A DNA stretch of 64,000 nucleotides from Carnobacterium sp. 17-4 (GCF_000195575.1 NC_015391.1:1-64000), one strand, 5' to 3'. Shown: positions 39,958-49,145, counted from the stretch's first letter. Notes: generated from the letters alone by a model not told the origin. Numbers and translations are program-made.

Positions 39958-40665
39958 ATGGATTTTGAGACAGTTATGCAGGAGCTTGAAGACTTAAGTA
40001 AGCCAAGAATGAAGAAAATATATCTATCCAATGGTGCAAAAGAGCCGCTTTTTGGTGTAACCACAGGTGAAATGAAACCTATGTCAAAGAAAATAAAAAA
40101 AAATCAACCTTTAGCGGAAGAGCTTTATGCTACAGATAATTATGATGCTATGTATTTTGCAGGTGTCATTTCGAACCCCAAAGTTATGACGGAGTCTGAT
40201 TTTGATCGCTGGATGGATGCAGCTTATTTCTATATGTTGTCTGATTTTGTCGTAGCTGTAACATTATCTGAATCAGATATTGCACAAGAAGTTGCCGATA
40301 AATGGATCGCAAGTGGTCAAGAATTGAGAATGTCTGCGGGCTGGAGTTGTTATTGTTGGCTTTTAGGAAATCGTTCAGACAATGAATTTTCTGAAAATAA
40401 GATTTCTGACATGCTTGAACATGTGAAAAATAAGATTCATGATTCTCCGGAACGAACGAAAGCATCCATGAATAATTTTCTATCTACTGTAGGGATTTCA
40501 TTTTCACCTTTATATGAAAAAGCAATTGAGACAGCAATCGAAGTAGGTACAGTAGAAGTCAAGCGTGAAAACAAAAAAAACAGTACCTTAAATGCTTATG
40601 AGAGTATTCAAAAACAAGTAGAAAAAGGCAAGATTGGCTTTAAACGTAAATATGTAAGGTGTTAA
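39958..40665 (+). CDS. DNA alkylation repair protein (AlkD-like HEAT family)
   Basis: 235 aa of helical HEAT-like repeats typical of the AlkC/AlkD superfamily, which includes glycosylases for alkylated bases. Visible: PLFGVTTGEMKPMSKKIKK, YDAMYFAGVISNPKVMTESDFDRW shortened as YFAGVISNPK, and WIASGQELRMSAGWSCYCWL. Activity on DNA is not assured, as several branches lack the catalytic Asp. AAGGAG lies upstream of ATG 39958; gloB is 60 bp before it and probably co-transcribed, and the epoxide-hydrolase-like gene is 30 bp after. Confidence 0.82.
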   Translation: MDFETVMQELEDLSKPRMKKIYLSNGAKEPLFGVTTGEMKPMSKKIKKNQPLAEELYATDNYDAMYFAGVISNPKVMTESDFDRWMDAAYFYMLSDFVVAVTLSESDIAQEVADKWIASGQELRMSAGWSCYCWLLGNRSDNEFSENKISDMLEHVKNKIHDSPERTKASMNNFLSTVGISFSPLYEKAIETAIEVGTVEVKRENKKNSTLNAYESIQKQVEKGKIGFKRKYVRC

Positions 40666-40695
40666 GATCAGCTTCGCATAGGAGGGGTTTAAGGT

Positions 40696-41556
40696 ATGGG
40701 AATGCAAGAGCATAAGTATATTGAAACGAATGGAATTAAGCTACATGTTGTTCAACAAGGTCCTGAAGATGGGCAGTTAGTAATTTTACTGCATGGGTTT
40801 CCCGAATTTTGGTATGGTTGGAGTAATCAGATGTCTGAATTGGCAAATAAAGGATTTAGAGTATGGGCGCCAGATCAAAGAGGCTACAATCTTAGCGATA
40901 AACCTAAAAAAGTAAGTGAGTATCGAATGGATCATTTAGCTGCAGACATTGCTGGTCTGATCAAAGCTTCCGGCAAAGAAAAAGTGATTTTAGTAGGTCA
41001 TGACTGGGGTGGAATAGTGGCTTGGAGAGTAGCAAGAGAATATCCTGAGTTACTAAATAAGTTGATTATTCTTAACGCTCCACACGAACTGGCTATGAGT
41101 AACCAACTCTTGACACACCCGTTACAAATCCTGAAAAGTTCGTATATTGCTTTCTTTCAATTAAGAGGATTACCGGAAAAATTATTTGGCATGTCTAATT
41201 GGAAAGTTGTGGAGAAGGCATTAGTGTCTAGCAGCCGAAAAGGAACATTCAATGAAGAAGACTTACAAAAATATCGGACCGCGTGGTCTCAACCAGGTGC
41301 TATGCGTTCGATGATCAATTGGTACCGTGCTTTGGTATCCAACTATACTAGTTCGGATATTCCATCTCGAGTTATTGTGCCAACGTTCTTGATTTGGGGA
41401 GCTAAAGATCAATTTTTAGGTTCTGAATTAGCCAGTAAAAGTCTTGAATTCTGCGAAAATGGTCGCGGAGTACTACTTGGGGAAGCTACTCACTGGGTAC
41501 ACCATGAAGAACCTGAACGTGTAAATAAACTGATTGGTGAATTTATTATGGAATAA
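40696..41556 (+). CDS. Alpha/beta hydrolase, epoxide-hydrolase-like
   Basis: 286 aa. Oxyanion motif HGFPEFWYGW (33-42), Asp nucleophile D103 in GHDWGG, acid in WGAKDQF and catalytic His in THWVHHEEP near 265. An Asp nucleophile with HGFP points to epoxide hydrolase or haloalkane dehalogenase rather than esterase. ATG 40696 follows GGAGGGG. Co-transcribed with the AlkD-like gene by spacing; both might answer to electrophile or alkylation stress, an inference. Confidence 0.85.
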   Translation: MGMQEHKYIETNGIKLHVVQQGPEDGQLVILLHGFPEFWYGWSNQMSELANKGFRVWAPDQRGYNLSDKPKKVSEYRMDHLAADIAGLIKASGKEKVILVGHDWGGIVAWRVAREYPELLNKLIILNAPHELAMSNQLLTHPLQILKSSYIAFFQLRGLPEKLFGMSNWKVVEKALVSSSRKGTFNEEDLQKYRTAWSQPGAMRSMINWYRALVSNYTSSDIPSRVIVPTFLIWGAKDQFLGSELASKSLEFCENGRGVLLGEATHWVHHEEPERVNKLIGEFIME

Positions 41557-41613
41557 CGATGTTGTCATCCGATTTAGAGTAACTACAAATAAATAATATC
41601 TTAATCGAGGTAC

Positions 41614-41657
41614 ACAAAAAAACAGCTTATCCTTTATAAAGGATAAGCTGTTTTTTT
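41614..41657. terminator. Bidirectional terminator
   Basis: AAAAAAACAGCTTATCC pairs perfectly with GGATAAGCTGTTTTTTT around TTTATAAA. Confidence 0.93.
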
Positions 41658-41670
41658 AATAATGATCAGT

Positions 41671-42270
41671 TTATTTTTTTACTTCGCCAAGTGGCATAAT
41701 TGTTTTTCCATAAAGTTCGTTTAAAACTTGTGCCATTGCAGCATAAATTGCTGAGAATCCACAAATAATTCCTTCATAACCGGCAATTGTTAAAATAAGT
41801 GCAGAGCCTGTAAAATGACCTAAAGATAATAAAAGAAATAGAAGTGCTAATGATCCAAAAACAACTTGTAAAGCTTTGCTGATTCTAAGTGTTCCAATAA
41901 ACATAGCAAATGTAAAGATAGCCCACATGAATAAGTAAGCTGCCATAGACTGACTAGAAGGAGCTTCGCCTAGACCCATAATAGGTAAAATATTTATTGC
42001 AATCAATGATAGCCAAAAGAATCCATATGATGTAAATGCTGTAGCGCCAAAAGTATTATCCTTTTTCCATTCCATAATTCCTGCAATAACTTGTGCAAAT
42101 CCGCCATAAAAAATACCCATTGCAAAAATCATTGAATCCATTGGGAAAAATCCAGCGTTATGAAGATTTAATAACACAGTAGTCATTCCGAAACCCAGTA
42201 GCCCAAGTGGAGCAGGGTTTGAAGTTATTTCCTTAAAGGTAACTGTTTTACCTAATTTATCTTTATCCAT
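41671..42270 (-). CDS. Acetate/succinate transporter (GPR1/FUN34/YaaH family)
   Basis: 199-aa six-helix channel-like transporter of short carboxylic acids (E. coli SatP). Signature [23 protein letters not shown] near residue 20 and the interior [21 protein letters not shown] 42270 is chosen since AGAGGAG precedes it; a longer ORF to 42303 lacks a ribosome site. Single gene. Confidence 0.9.
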   Translation of the reverse strand: MDKDKLGKTVTFKEITSNPAPLGLLGFGMTTVLLNLHNAGFFPMDSMIFAMGIFYGGFAQVIAGIMEWKKDNTFGATAFTSYGFFWLSLIAINILPIMGLGEAPSSQSMAAYLFMWAIFTFAMFIGTLRISKALQVVFGSLALLFLLLSLGHFTGSALILTIAGYEGIICGFSAIYAAMAQVLNELYGKTIMPLGEVKK

Positions 42271-42536
42271 GTTGTAAATCTCCTCTAAATATAATAGTCG
42301 CAAAAATTCGCGCGATTCTTATTATACAGAAGGCGGTCTATACAAGTCAAATAAAAGTCTGAATTAAATATTCTGAAGCTATTAATCGTATTTTTATGCA
42401 AAAAAATGAAAAATTGAATAGAAATATACAAATAATCATTATTAATATTAAAACACATGTTATAATTCATAGTGCTTTTGAAGAAAATAGGAAAAATTGA
42501 GAATCTCTCAGTTTAGTTAAAAGGGGAAAAGGAATT

Positions 42537-42890
42537 ATGATAAAAGATACAGCTTTCTATACAATTAATGTTAATAGTTTGAAAAAAGAGGTAGAAATGG
42601 AAGTTTCTGGAACGTTTACTCCAGAAAAAGCAGGAGCATTTATTGAAGAGTATACAAACAAAGTAAATACAATCAATGCAGCTGATTTTACTTTACGTTT
42701 AGATTGCAGATCTTTAGATGTTGTTACTCAACAACAAATTCCAGAATTAGAAAAATGCTACGCATTATATCATGAATCTGGTTTTAAAAAAGTTGTTTTT
42801 GAAATCCATAATAATAGTATCGTTAAAATGCAACTGAATCGTCTTGCCCGTAAAGCTGGACTTACAAACGTTGAAATTAGTGAAGTATAA
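42537..42890 (+). CDS. Small STAS-like protein of unknown function
   Basis: 117 aa with an alternating beta-alpha pattern resembling a STAS/SpoIIAA-like fold: ITINVNSLKKEVEMEVSGTF.., LRLDCRSLDVV, GFKKVVFEIHNNSIVKMQLNRLARKAG. It lacks an obvious phosphorylatable Ser in a DS motif. ATG 42537 follows AAAAGGA. Next to, and in the same direction as, the KAS III-like gene, with a terminator-like hairpin in the 67-bp gap, suggesting a linked pair with reduced read-through. No firm family call. Confidence 0.65.
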   Translation: MIKDTAFYTINVNSLKKEVEMEVSGTFTPEKAGAFIEEYTNKVNTINAADFTLRLDCRSLDVVTQQQIPELEKCYALYHESGFKKVVFEIHNNSIVKMQLNRLARKAGLTNVEISEV

Positions 42891-42921
42891 AAAAAGCATC
42901 CTTAACAGGATGTTTTTTTAT
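42890..42921 (+). terminator. Hairpin/terminator between the STAS-like and KAS III-like genes
   Basis: AAAAAAGCATCC pairs with GGATGTTTTTTT around TTAACA; partial termination is likely. Confidence 0.7.
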
Positions 42922-42957
42922 ATCATTACACATGTAATAAAGGAGAGTTAATAAATA

Positions 42958-43950
42958 ATGACAACGATAAAGATTAGAGATATAGCAATGTATCATCCTG
43001 AGAACAAAGTAGATAATGAGTATTACATTAAACATTTTAAAGAAATAAAGGGTGAAGATTACACAGAATTTATCACAGATGTACTTGGAAGGCAGTCACG
43101 TTATATTATTGATAATGAAAATGAAAATTCTGTAACCATGGCAATTGAAGCTTCTAAAAGAGTATTAAAGAAGTCAGGTATAAGGGCTGACGAATTAGAT
43201 ATGATCATTTTTTCTTCACAAGTCCCAGAATATACTTTTCCGTCCAATGCTGTATTGGTTCATAAAGGGCTAGATGCAGGCACAAAAACAGGAGTATTTG
43301 ATATGAATGCTAACTGCACGGGTATGACAATAGCACTAGATCAAGCATCTAGATATTTAATGTCTAATCCGTATATGAATAGAATTCTACTTGTAGGTTC
43401 GGATTACACATCTTTAATTGCAGATCCTAAAGATAGTTTAACTTATCCAAATTTTGGAGACGCTGCATGTGCTGTTATACTAGAGAAATCAGATGAAGAT
43501 AATGGATTTATTGATTCTATCTATTATACAGATACATGGATTGTTGATAAGGTAACCTTTCCTAGAAATGGGTTGTCTAAGAAATTAAAAGGACAAGACG
43601 ATAGCAATTACCTTCAATGGTTGCCATTTGACGGAGCAGCTGCTTTACCAAAAGCATATAACATTATTGATGAAATGTTAGAGAGAAACCACATGAAGAT
43701 TGAAGATATTGATGTTTATTGTTTATCACAATTTTCTCTTTCTTTTCTTGATGCATTCCAAGAAAAGTATCAAATGGATAAAGAAAAATTAATGTATGCA
43801 GGTGATAAATTTGGATACACAGGAACAACTAGTCCATTGATTGCTTTCCATGAAGGGATTCAAAACGGATCTATTAAACGTGGTGATACAATTCTATTTT
43901 GGACAGTAGGTGTAGGCTATAATTTAATTGCTGTACTTTTTACTTATTAA
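42958..43950 (+). CDS. Beta-ketoacyl-ACP synthase III-like protein lacking the His and Asn of the triad
   Basis: 330-aa thiolase-fold protein aligned over its length with FabH. The active-site Cys is kept (C120, NANCTGM), but the FabH HQAN position reads SQFSL (His to Q258) and the GNTS position reads GYTG (Asn to Y287). Without these residues normal decarboxylative condensation is unlikely; an acyl-transfer or non-catalytic role is possible, as in some KAS III relatives of secondary metabolism. It is not in a fab cluster. AAAGGAGAG precedes the ATG. Confidence 0.82.
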   Translation: MTTIKIRDIAMYHPENKVDNEYYIKHFKEIKGEDYTEFITDVLGRQSRYIIDNENENSVTMAIEASKRVLKKSGIRADELDMIIFSSQVPEYTFPSNAVLVHKGLDAGTKTGVFDMNANCTGMTIALDQASRYLMSNPYMNRILLVGSDYTSLIADPKDSLTYPNFGDAACAVILEKSDEDNGFIDSIYYTDTWIVDKVTFPRNGLSKKLKGQDDSNYLQWLPFDGAAALPKAYNIIDEMLERNHMKIEDIDVYCLSQFSLSFLDAFQEKYQMDKEKLMYAGDKFGYTGTTSPLIAFHEGIQNGSIKRGDTILFWTVGVGYNLIAVLFTY

Positions 43951-43959
43951 TAGATGAAG

Positions 43960-44008
43960 ATATCGAAATATACCAAAAAGGTAATTTACACTTTGCCTTT
44001 TTGTATAT
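43960..44008 (+). terminator. Terminator after the KAS III-like gene
   Basis: GAAATATACCAAAAAGG pairs imperfectly with CCTTTTTGTATATTTC around TAATTTACACTTTG. Confidence 0.7.
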
Positions 44009-44329
44009 TTCAGTTCTTTTTATATTATTTCTTTTTGTTTAGTAACTTCTGATTCAAATTAAGCAACAAAAATCATACATAGCACATACTTATCTTAATA
44101 GTTTTTTCAGATATTTCTCCTAAGGAAGTTGTCCCAGTAACTAGAATTATCCACTTATTCCTTAGTCGTTTAAGGTTTGTCGAATAGCACTACAGTAAAA
44201 AACTTTTTTAAGATACTATCAGTTGAAAAAGTGACATATTAAGATATTGTAGTAATCCCACTTTTAAACCATATTATATCAAGTACCAAAAAGCAGATTT
44301 AAAACAACTTTTTTGTATATTATAAAGAT

Positions 44330-44412
44330 TCATGCTCTTTTGGCTAATTAATGTAGAGAGAACTCTTAAACTTATATTATAGCTAAGCAGCTCTTCTGGA
44401 TGATGTTAGATA
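44330..44412 (-). pseudogene. Remnant of a PucR-family regulator C terminus
   Basis: The - strand reads PEELLSYNISLRVLSTLIS, closely matching SEELLSYNIGLRVLPTLIN, the C terminus of the PucR-family protein encoded at 46825-48468. Upstream codons contain a stop and no HTH can be traced, so only about 27 residues survive. It indicates that a second copy of this regulator, or of its 3' end, once lay here, 2.4 kb from the intact gene. Confidence 0.75.
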
Positions 44413-44451
44413 AAATTTCAAATAAAATTCAAAACTATATTTTGCCAGGCA

Positions 44452-44483
44452 AAAAAACCCCTGAAAATTAGATTTTTAGGGGA
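44452..44483 (-). terminator. Terminator of the CofE-like gene
   Basis: CCCCTGAAAA / TTTTTAGGGG with loop TTAGA; on the - strand it is followed by T7 (A7 at 44452-44458). Confidence 0.85.
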
Positions 44484-44519
44484 TGACCTATTTTGAAATA
44501 CGTCTTTTTTATATTAAAC

Positions 44520-45710
44520 TTATTTTGTATAGTTGTCGAAGTAACCTTGAATAAAAACGATAGGTGTTCCTTTATCTCCGCTACCAGAGGTTAAATCAGA
44601 TAACGAACCGATTAAGTCTGTTAATCTACGTGGAGTAGTACCTTGAGCTTCCATCGTGCCAACTAGATCTTCCTTTTTATTCAGGATGTATTCAGAAATA
44701 GATTGTTTTAGATCTTCTCCACGAAGATGAGAGAAGTTATTGTCGGCTAAATATTTTAATTTCACTTCGTTTGGAGTGCCTTTAAGTCCTATGGTGTATG
44801 CAGGCGAAACAACTGGATCTGCAAGTTCCCAAATTTTACCAACTGGATCTTTGAATGCCCCGTCGCCATATACCATGACTTCAATTGTTTTACCTGTTAA
44901 TTCTTTTAATTTGGCTTGAATACCATCAACAATTGGCTGGCAATTATTTGGAAAGAGTTTCAAGGTATCTTCTGTTGCTTTATTTGATCCAAGCAGGCCA
45001 TAAGTTTCATTAAATCCGCTGCCGTTGATTGACGTTGTTAAAATATCGTCAAGGCCGTATACTGTTTCAGCACCATTAGTTGATAAAATACGTTTAGTTC
45101 TAAAACGTGAATGTATATCACTCGCCAGGATATGTTTAGTATACGTTAAAATAGTTTTGGGATTGTTTGAGAAAATGACTTCGCAAGTTGCGCCTTCAGC
45201 TTCAATCAACTCTCGATAGTAATCGATATAATCGATCCCAGTAAAGCGGTGTTTTTTATAACCGAAATGCTCACGAAAGTCAGCTTCAGTTAAAACATCT
45301 GTCCATGGATTCACACCTTTGACATCCAGTTCATCGATTTCAACAAGTTGATTCCCTACTTCATCAGAAGGGTAACTCAACATTAAGACGATATCTTTTG
45401 CACCTTTTGCAATACCGCGTAAGATATTTGCAAAGCGATTACGACTTAATATTGGAAAAATGACGCCGATTGTTTCATCGCCGAATTTTGCTTTGATATC
45501 TTCAGCAATATCATCAATTGATGCATAGTTTCCTTGTGCGCGTGCCACAATTGACTCGGTTATAGTAACTATATCCCGATTTTCAAAAGAAAATTCTTCA
45601 TTCTTAGCTGCATTTAATACAGTCTCCACTACAATTTGTTCAATATCGTCGCCGTTATTGATGATTGGACCGCGAAGGCCGCGTACTACTGTTCCTACTG
45701 TGTTTTCCAA
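44520..45710 (-). CDS. CofE-like (coenzyme F420-0:L-glutamate ligase) family protein
   Basis: 396 aa. N-terminal GTVVRGLRGPIINNGDDIEQIV and VTESIVARAQGNY are CofE-type motifs in which the family binds GTP/metal; later VMVYGDGAFKDPVGKIWELADPVV shortened as MVYGDGAFKDP. True CofE adds glutamate to F420, yet F420 is not expected in Lactobacillales, so this branch probably amidates or glutamylates something else. Single gene with its own terminator. The C-terminal third (about 290-396) is specific to the Firmicute branch. Confidence 0.8.
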   Translation of the reverse strand: MENTVGTVVRGLRGPIINNGDDIEQIVVETVLNAAKNEEFSFENRDIVTITESIVARAQGNYASIDDIAEDIKAKFGDETIGVIFPILSRNRFANILRGIAKGAKDIVLMLSYPSDEVGNQLVEIDELDVKGVNPWTDVLTEADFREHFGYKKHRFTGIDYIDYYRELIEAEGATCEVIFSNNPKTILTYTKHILASDIHSRFRTKRILSTNGAETVYGLDDILTTSINGSGFNETYGLLGSNKATEDTLKLFPNNCQPIVDGIQAKLKELTGKTIEVMVYGDGAFKDPVGKIWELADPVVSPAYTIGLKGTPNEVKLKYLADNNFSHLRGEDLKQSISEYILNKKEDLVGTMEAQGTTPRRLTDLIGSLSDLTSGSGDKGTPIVFIQGYFDNYTK

Positions 45711-45936
45711 TATGATCTCTCCTAATATATTGCTTTATAAAAATAGGCATAAATATTTACACACTATACACTTATTATACCTTTCTGAATGGCTAGAAGT
45801 AAAATAGAATAATATTTTAGATGAATATAGCGTGTTATTGAAAAAGCGTACTCTTTTAATTATTCAATTTTTTGATTTAGTGTAGTTGTAGCGATAGATA
45901 GTAGAAGATTAAGACAAAAGGAAAGGCGGGATTAAA

Positions 45937-46497
45937 ATGGACATTTATTCTATTGGACATTCAACGCATAGCAGTGAGGAATTTATTGATTTACTTAAAA
46001 CCTATAAGATAGAGACATTGGTTGATATTCGTTCTTATCCAGGCAGCAAACATATGCCGCAGTTTAATAAAGGAAATATTGAAAATTGGGTGCCCAATCA
46101 TGGTATTCGCTACCTGCATATGCCTGAACTAGGCGGCAGAAGAAAGAAAAACTGTGAAATAGATGAATCATTGATTGATGGATGGAGAAACACATCCTTT
46201 CGCAATTATGCTGCATATAGTTTAACAGAAGACTATGAAAATGGAATCAACGACTTAATGGCAATCGAAGGTAAAGAACGGGTTTGTTATATGTGTTCTG
46301 AAAGTGTTCCTTGGAGGTGCCACCGGTTGATTGTTTCAAATACCTTGGCATTAAAAGGAGTAACTGTTCACCACATTATGACGGAGAAAAAAATAATTTT
46401 GCATGAGATCGGAATGTACGGGGCAAAAGCTGTCATTGAAGGTTCAACAATCATTTATCCTAAGCAGCAAGCAGACACAGAACAACCTGCTGAATAA
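45937..46497 (+). CDS. DUF488 family protein
   Basis: 186 aa with the family motifs: IYSIGHSTHSSEEFIDLLK at the N terminus, DIRSYPGSKHMPQFN, the Cys motif CYMCSESVPWRCHRLIVS near 125-143 and a C-terminal extension. DUF488 is widely distributed with no settled function; the Cys/His residues could bind metal. AAAGGCGGG lies before the ATG. Single gene, divergent from the CofE-like gene. Confidence 0.85.
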   Translation: MDIYSIGHSTHSSEEFIDLLKTYKIETLVDIRSYPGSKHMPQFNKGNIENWVPNHGIRYLHMPELGGRRKKNCEIDESLIDGWRNTSFRNYAAYSLTEDYENGINDLMAIEGKERVCYMCSESVPWRCHRLIVSNTLALKGVTVHHIMTEKKIILHEIGMYGAKAVIEGSTIIYPKQQADTEQPAE

Positions 46498-46547
46498 TGC
46501 TGGGACTTTTGTAGGAATAGGTTAAAAAGATGCCGCTGATTTTTTAA

Positions 46548-46784
46548 TTAATATCTCTTCGTTATCCGTCTCTGTAGCCCTTCTTCACCAAAATCGTGAT
46601 AGATCTTCACCCAATCACGGACCTGGATTCTATTTTTAATGCCATGTTTTTCAGCTATATAGGTATATCCGCCAAGCCCTTTGACGTACTCCTTCACAAC
46701 CATCCATTTAAATTCAAAGCTATACTTAGCCATAAAAAAACTGACCTCCAAACGTTAGATTTTTGGTCTAACATTTGGGGGTCA
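46548..46784 (-). mobile_element. IS3-family (IS150-type) remnant
   Basis: The - strand begins with the terminal sequence TGACCCCCAAATGTTAGA (rc of 46767-46784), then GGAGGTC and ATG 46733 of an OrfA start: MAKYSFEFKWMVVKEYVKG and GIKNRIQVRDWVKIYHDFGEEGL. This is the helix-turn-helix part of an IS150-like transposase. The frame ends after about 61 aa; the rest of orfA, all of orfB and the right end are missing. Not mobile. Confidence 0.8.
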
Positions 46785-46824
46785 GTATAACAGAATGTTT
46801 TTTTATATCATTTACTTATTTATT

Positions 46825-48468
46825 TTAAAGAATCATTTTTTTTCGGTTGATCAATGTAGGAAGAACCCTTAATCCGATGTTATAACTAAGTAATTCTTCA
46901 GAGTCGTTCATATCTATTCCACAAAAATCTATAATTTTATTGATACGATAACGCATAGTTTTTGGGTGAATAAAAAGCCTTTCTGCACTCTTTGTTAAGT
47001 TTTGATTGTAATCAAGATAGGAATGTAATGTTTCGACTAGTTCTGGTTCTTTATAGTATAGTAATAGTAATTTAGAAGGTATAAGTTCTTCTAATTTAGA
47101 AGAATCAGTTATTTCGGAAAGAAATCGATAAAAGCCTAAATCTTGATAATTCATAATAAAGGAAGACGATTTAAAAATTCCAGCCTGTTGAATAATCTTA
47201 AGTGATTGAATAGAATAAGTATGAAAATCATCAATAGTTGTTTCATGACTAATACCAACACGATAAATATAGGGCTGAGCTTCCATTTTATTTAAAATCA
47301 AAAGAAAATCTTTTTGAAAGTTTTGTTTAAATTCTTCATCTGTCTCGTGATTTGTATTCATAATAAGAATGATGCGATTTGAACGTATGCGATAAACAAG
47401 GTGTTGCCAATGTGTTTGACACATGTTAACAAACCTTTTATTTTGTTGTTTATCAATCATAGGTTCTTTTGTACTTACCCAAGGATGTTCTAAGTTTTTG
47501 ACAAACTGAATAACGACAATTCTGTATTTTTTGTTGGAATAAAGGTTTAATATTTCAGCTGCTTCATACATGTCTTCTTTAGTTGAAAATTTATTAGTCA
47601 TTAAATCGTCTATAATATCATTACGGAAATTTTGTTGTACTTCTGATATAGCAAATTGCTTTATAAGTTCCATTTGAAAAAAACTTACAGCATTTTCAAT
47701 TGCCATGAAGTCGAAATCGCTCAACTTTTTTTCTATTTCACTAATAGCCAAATAATAAAAATCGTTGCCAATATTAGGAATTTTTACAATTAGCTGAGTA
47801 AATAGTTGCTGTGGTTCTGTTTCAATGCTGACTAACTGCCGATCATAAGTGTAGTTCATATAAAGCTCTTTTTTTATTGGAATACTATTAAGAACGGTAA
47901 GATTGCTATATTTTTTTTGAGTGAAAAAAACAGGCTTTTTATTATAGTTCAATAAGGATATTGGACAGTGAATAAGTTCTTCTAAGACCACCATAATATC
48001 CAATAATGAAGGTTGATCTAAAGCAATACGCGAAAATTTGTGATGTATTTCATGATAATAATCCAATAAGCGTACTTTCTCATTAAAAAGTACTTGCATT
48101 ACATCTATAATAATAGTGCTATATGGTGTATGTCCAGGTATTTGAATAAGAGGTAGGTCATATTGTTCGCAAGCATTAATTATGATTTCTGGAATATTTT
48201 CGATAAAGCGGTCTTTTTTGATAATCAGACCACTAGTTTGGTGATGAGCTAATTGTGCAATAAAGGTATTTAAATTGTCTGGCGTTGCATGTTGCAAACT
48301 ATAAAAACTTGAAAGAAGTACTTGTCCTGGAGTCAACCATTTATCTACATCAGGCGCCTCCATAACCATTATATTGCTAATAGTTTTATTTAACCCTTTT
48401 TTACCACTAATTAATACTGCTTCTCCAAAAGAAGAAAGCGTTAACATATCGTTTATAGTAAATGCCAT
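46825..48468 (-). CDS. PucR-family transcriptional regulator
   Basis: 547 aa: N-terminal PucR domain (about 5-125, LTLSSFGEAVLISGKKGL, PDVDKWLTPGQVLLSSFYS shortened), a central GAF/GGDEF-like region, and the C-terminal HTH_30 domain NLTKSAERLFIHPKTMRYRINKI near 490-515. In Bacillus PucR activates purine/allantoin catabolism genes. It is transcribed away from the transporter-amidohydrolase-FdrA cluster and is the likely local activator. A small palindrome TTATCC-CTAAA-GGATAA (48551-48567) in its upstream region is a possible operator. Confidence 0.9.
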   Translation of the reverse strand: MAFTINDMLTLSSFGEAVLISGKKGLNKTISNIMVMEAPDVDKWLTPGQVLLSSFYSLQHATPDNLNTFIAQLAHHQTSGLIIKKDRFIENIPEIIINACEQYDLPLIQIPGHTPYSTIIIDVMQVLFNEKVRLLDYYHEIHHKFSRIALDQPSLLDIMVVLEELIHCPISLLNYNKKPVFFTQKKYSNLTVLNSIPIKKELYMNYTYDRQLVSIETEPQQLFTQLIVKIPNIGNDFYYLAISEIEKKLSDFDFMAIENAVSFFQMELIKQFAISEVQQNFRNDIIDDLMTNKFSTKEDMYEAAEILNLYSNKKYRIVVIQFVKNLEHPWVSTKEPMIDKQQNKRFVNMCQTHWQHLVYRIRSNRIILIMNTNHETDEEFKQNFQKDFLLILNKMEAQPYIYRVGISHETTIDDFHTYSIQSLKIIQQAGIFKSSSFIMNYQDLGFYRFLSEITDSSKLEELIPSKLLLLYYKEPELVETLHSYLDYNQNLTKSAERLFIHPKTMRYRINKIIDFCGIDMNDSEELLSYNIGLRVLPTLINRKKMIL

Positions 48469-48550
48469 AGATTGAACCTCCCAAGAAGTCAGTATACTTT
48501 AGTTAATAAATTTAACATAACACATCCTTAAGAGATAAAAAAGGTAAGTC

Positions 48551-48567
48551 TTATCCCTAAAGGATAA
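48551..48567. promoter_or_regulatory. Candidate operator palindrome
   Basis: TTATCC (48551-48556) CTAAA GGATAA (48562-48567), between the PucR gene and the divergent decayed MFS gene. Possible regulator site; no comparison possible from one sequence. Confidence 0.3.
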
Positions 48568-48660
48568 AAAAAACAATAAATTTATCCATAGAAGAGAATG
48601 TATGCGCTACCATAAGTAGTTATACTGTAAGTATAGGAAATTAATGGAGGAGGAGAGCAG

Positions 48661-48872
48661 ATGGAACAAACAAATAAAGAAATAATACCTAAACGATACC
48701 AACCCACAGTATAGGTATGTTGAGTTCTATTTTGGCTCCTTATGTCACAGGATGGATAACTGACACTGTTGGATCTATGCAAATTGGTTTCTATTTATCT
48801 GCAGGGTTATTACTCGTAGGAATGATCATCTTTAGCTTTACTAAGGAAAATGAGGTGGAAGCTTTCTCATAA
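48661..48872 (+). pseudogene. Decayed MFS transporter (internal deletion)
   Basis: An excellent ribosome site (GGAGGAGGAG, 48645-48654) precedes ATG 48661 and the start MEQTNKEIIPKRY, which stops at codon 18. In another frame from about 48708 the sequence reads SIGMLSSILAPYVTGWITD, then SAGLLLVGMIIFSF and a stop at 48870: the last helix pair of an MFS transporter. About 350 or more residues between are missing. The gene once headed the cluster divergent from the PucR regulator. Confidence 0.78.
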
Positions 48873-49145
48873 GTTAATACACCAAAAAAAGAGCCATTCA
48901 CTTGAATAGGAATTTAGGTGGATGCTCTTATTTTATATTACAGAAGTTGCTAAAACTGTAACTTTCCAACCGTAGTTAATAATAGTGAGATAGCCATGTT
49001 TGAAAAGGATTGAAGAAAAAAATGTTATAGATGTAACTTATGATTAACTGATGAGTAAAGAATTAAACTATAATGAAAATAATCACAGAAACTGTTTAGT
49101 TTATAAAAGATAGTGTGAAAGAAACTTAAGAAAGAAGGGAGAAAA

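Larger units (their letters stand above)
43951..44519. other. Gene-poor region with a regulator remnant
   Basis: 569 bp without an intact gene. It holds a terminator (43960-44008), a 3'-end fragment of a PucR-type gene (44330-44412, - strand) and the terminator of the next - strand gene. The rest is AT-rich and unassigned. Confidence 0.6.

Noticed and set aside
44153-44163. Single TTATCCACT, DnaA-box-like
   Set aside because: Isolated one-mismatch 9-mer in AT-rich spacer, no partner boxes.
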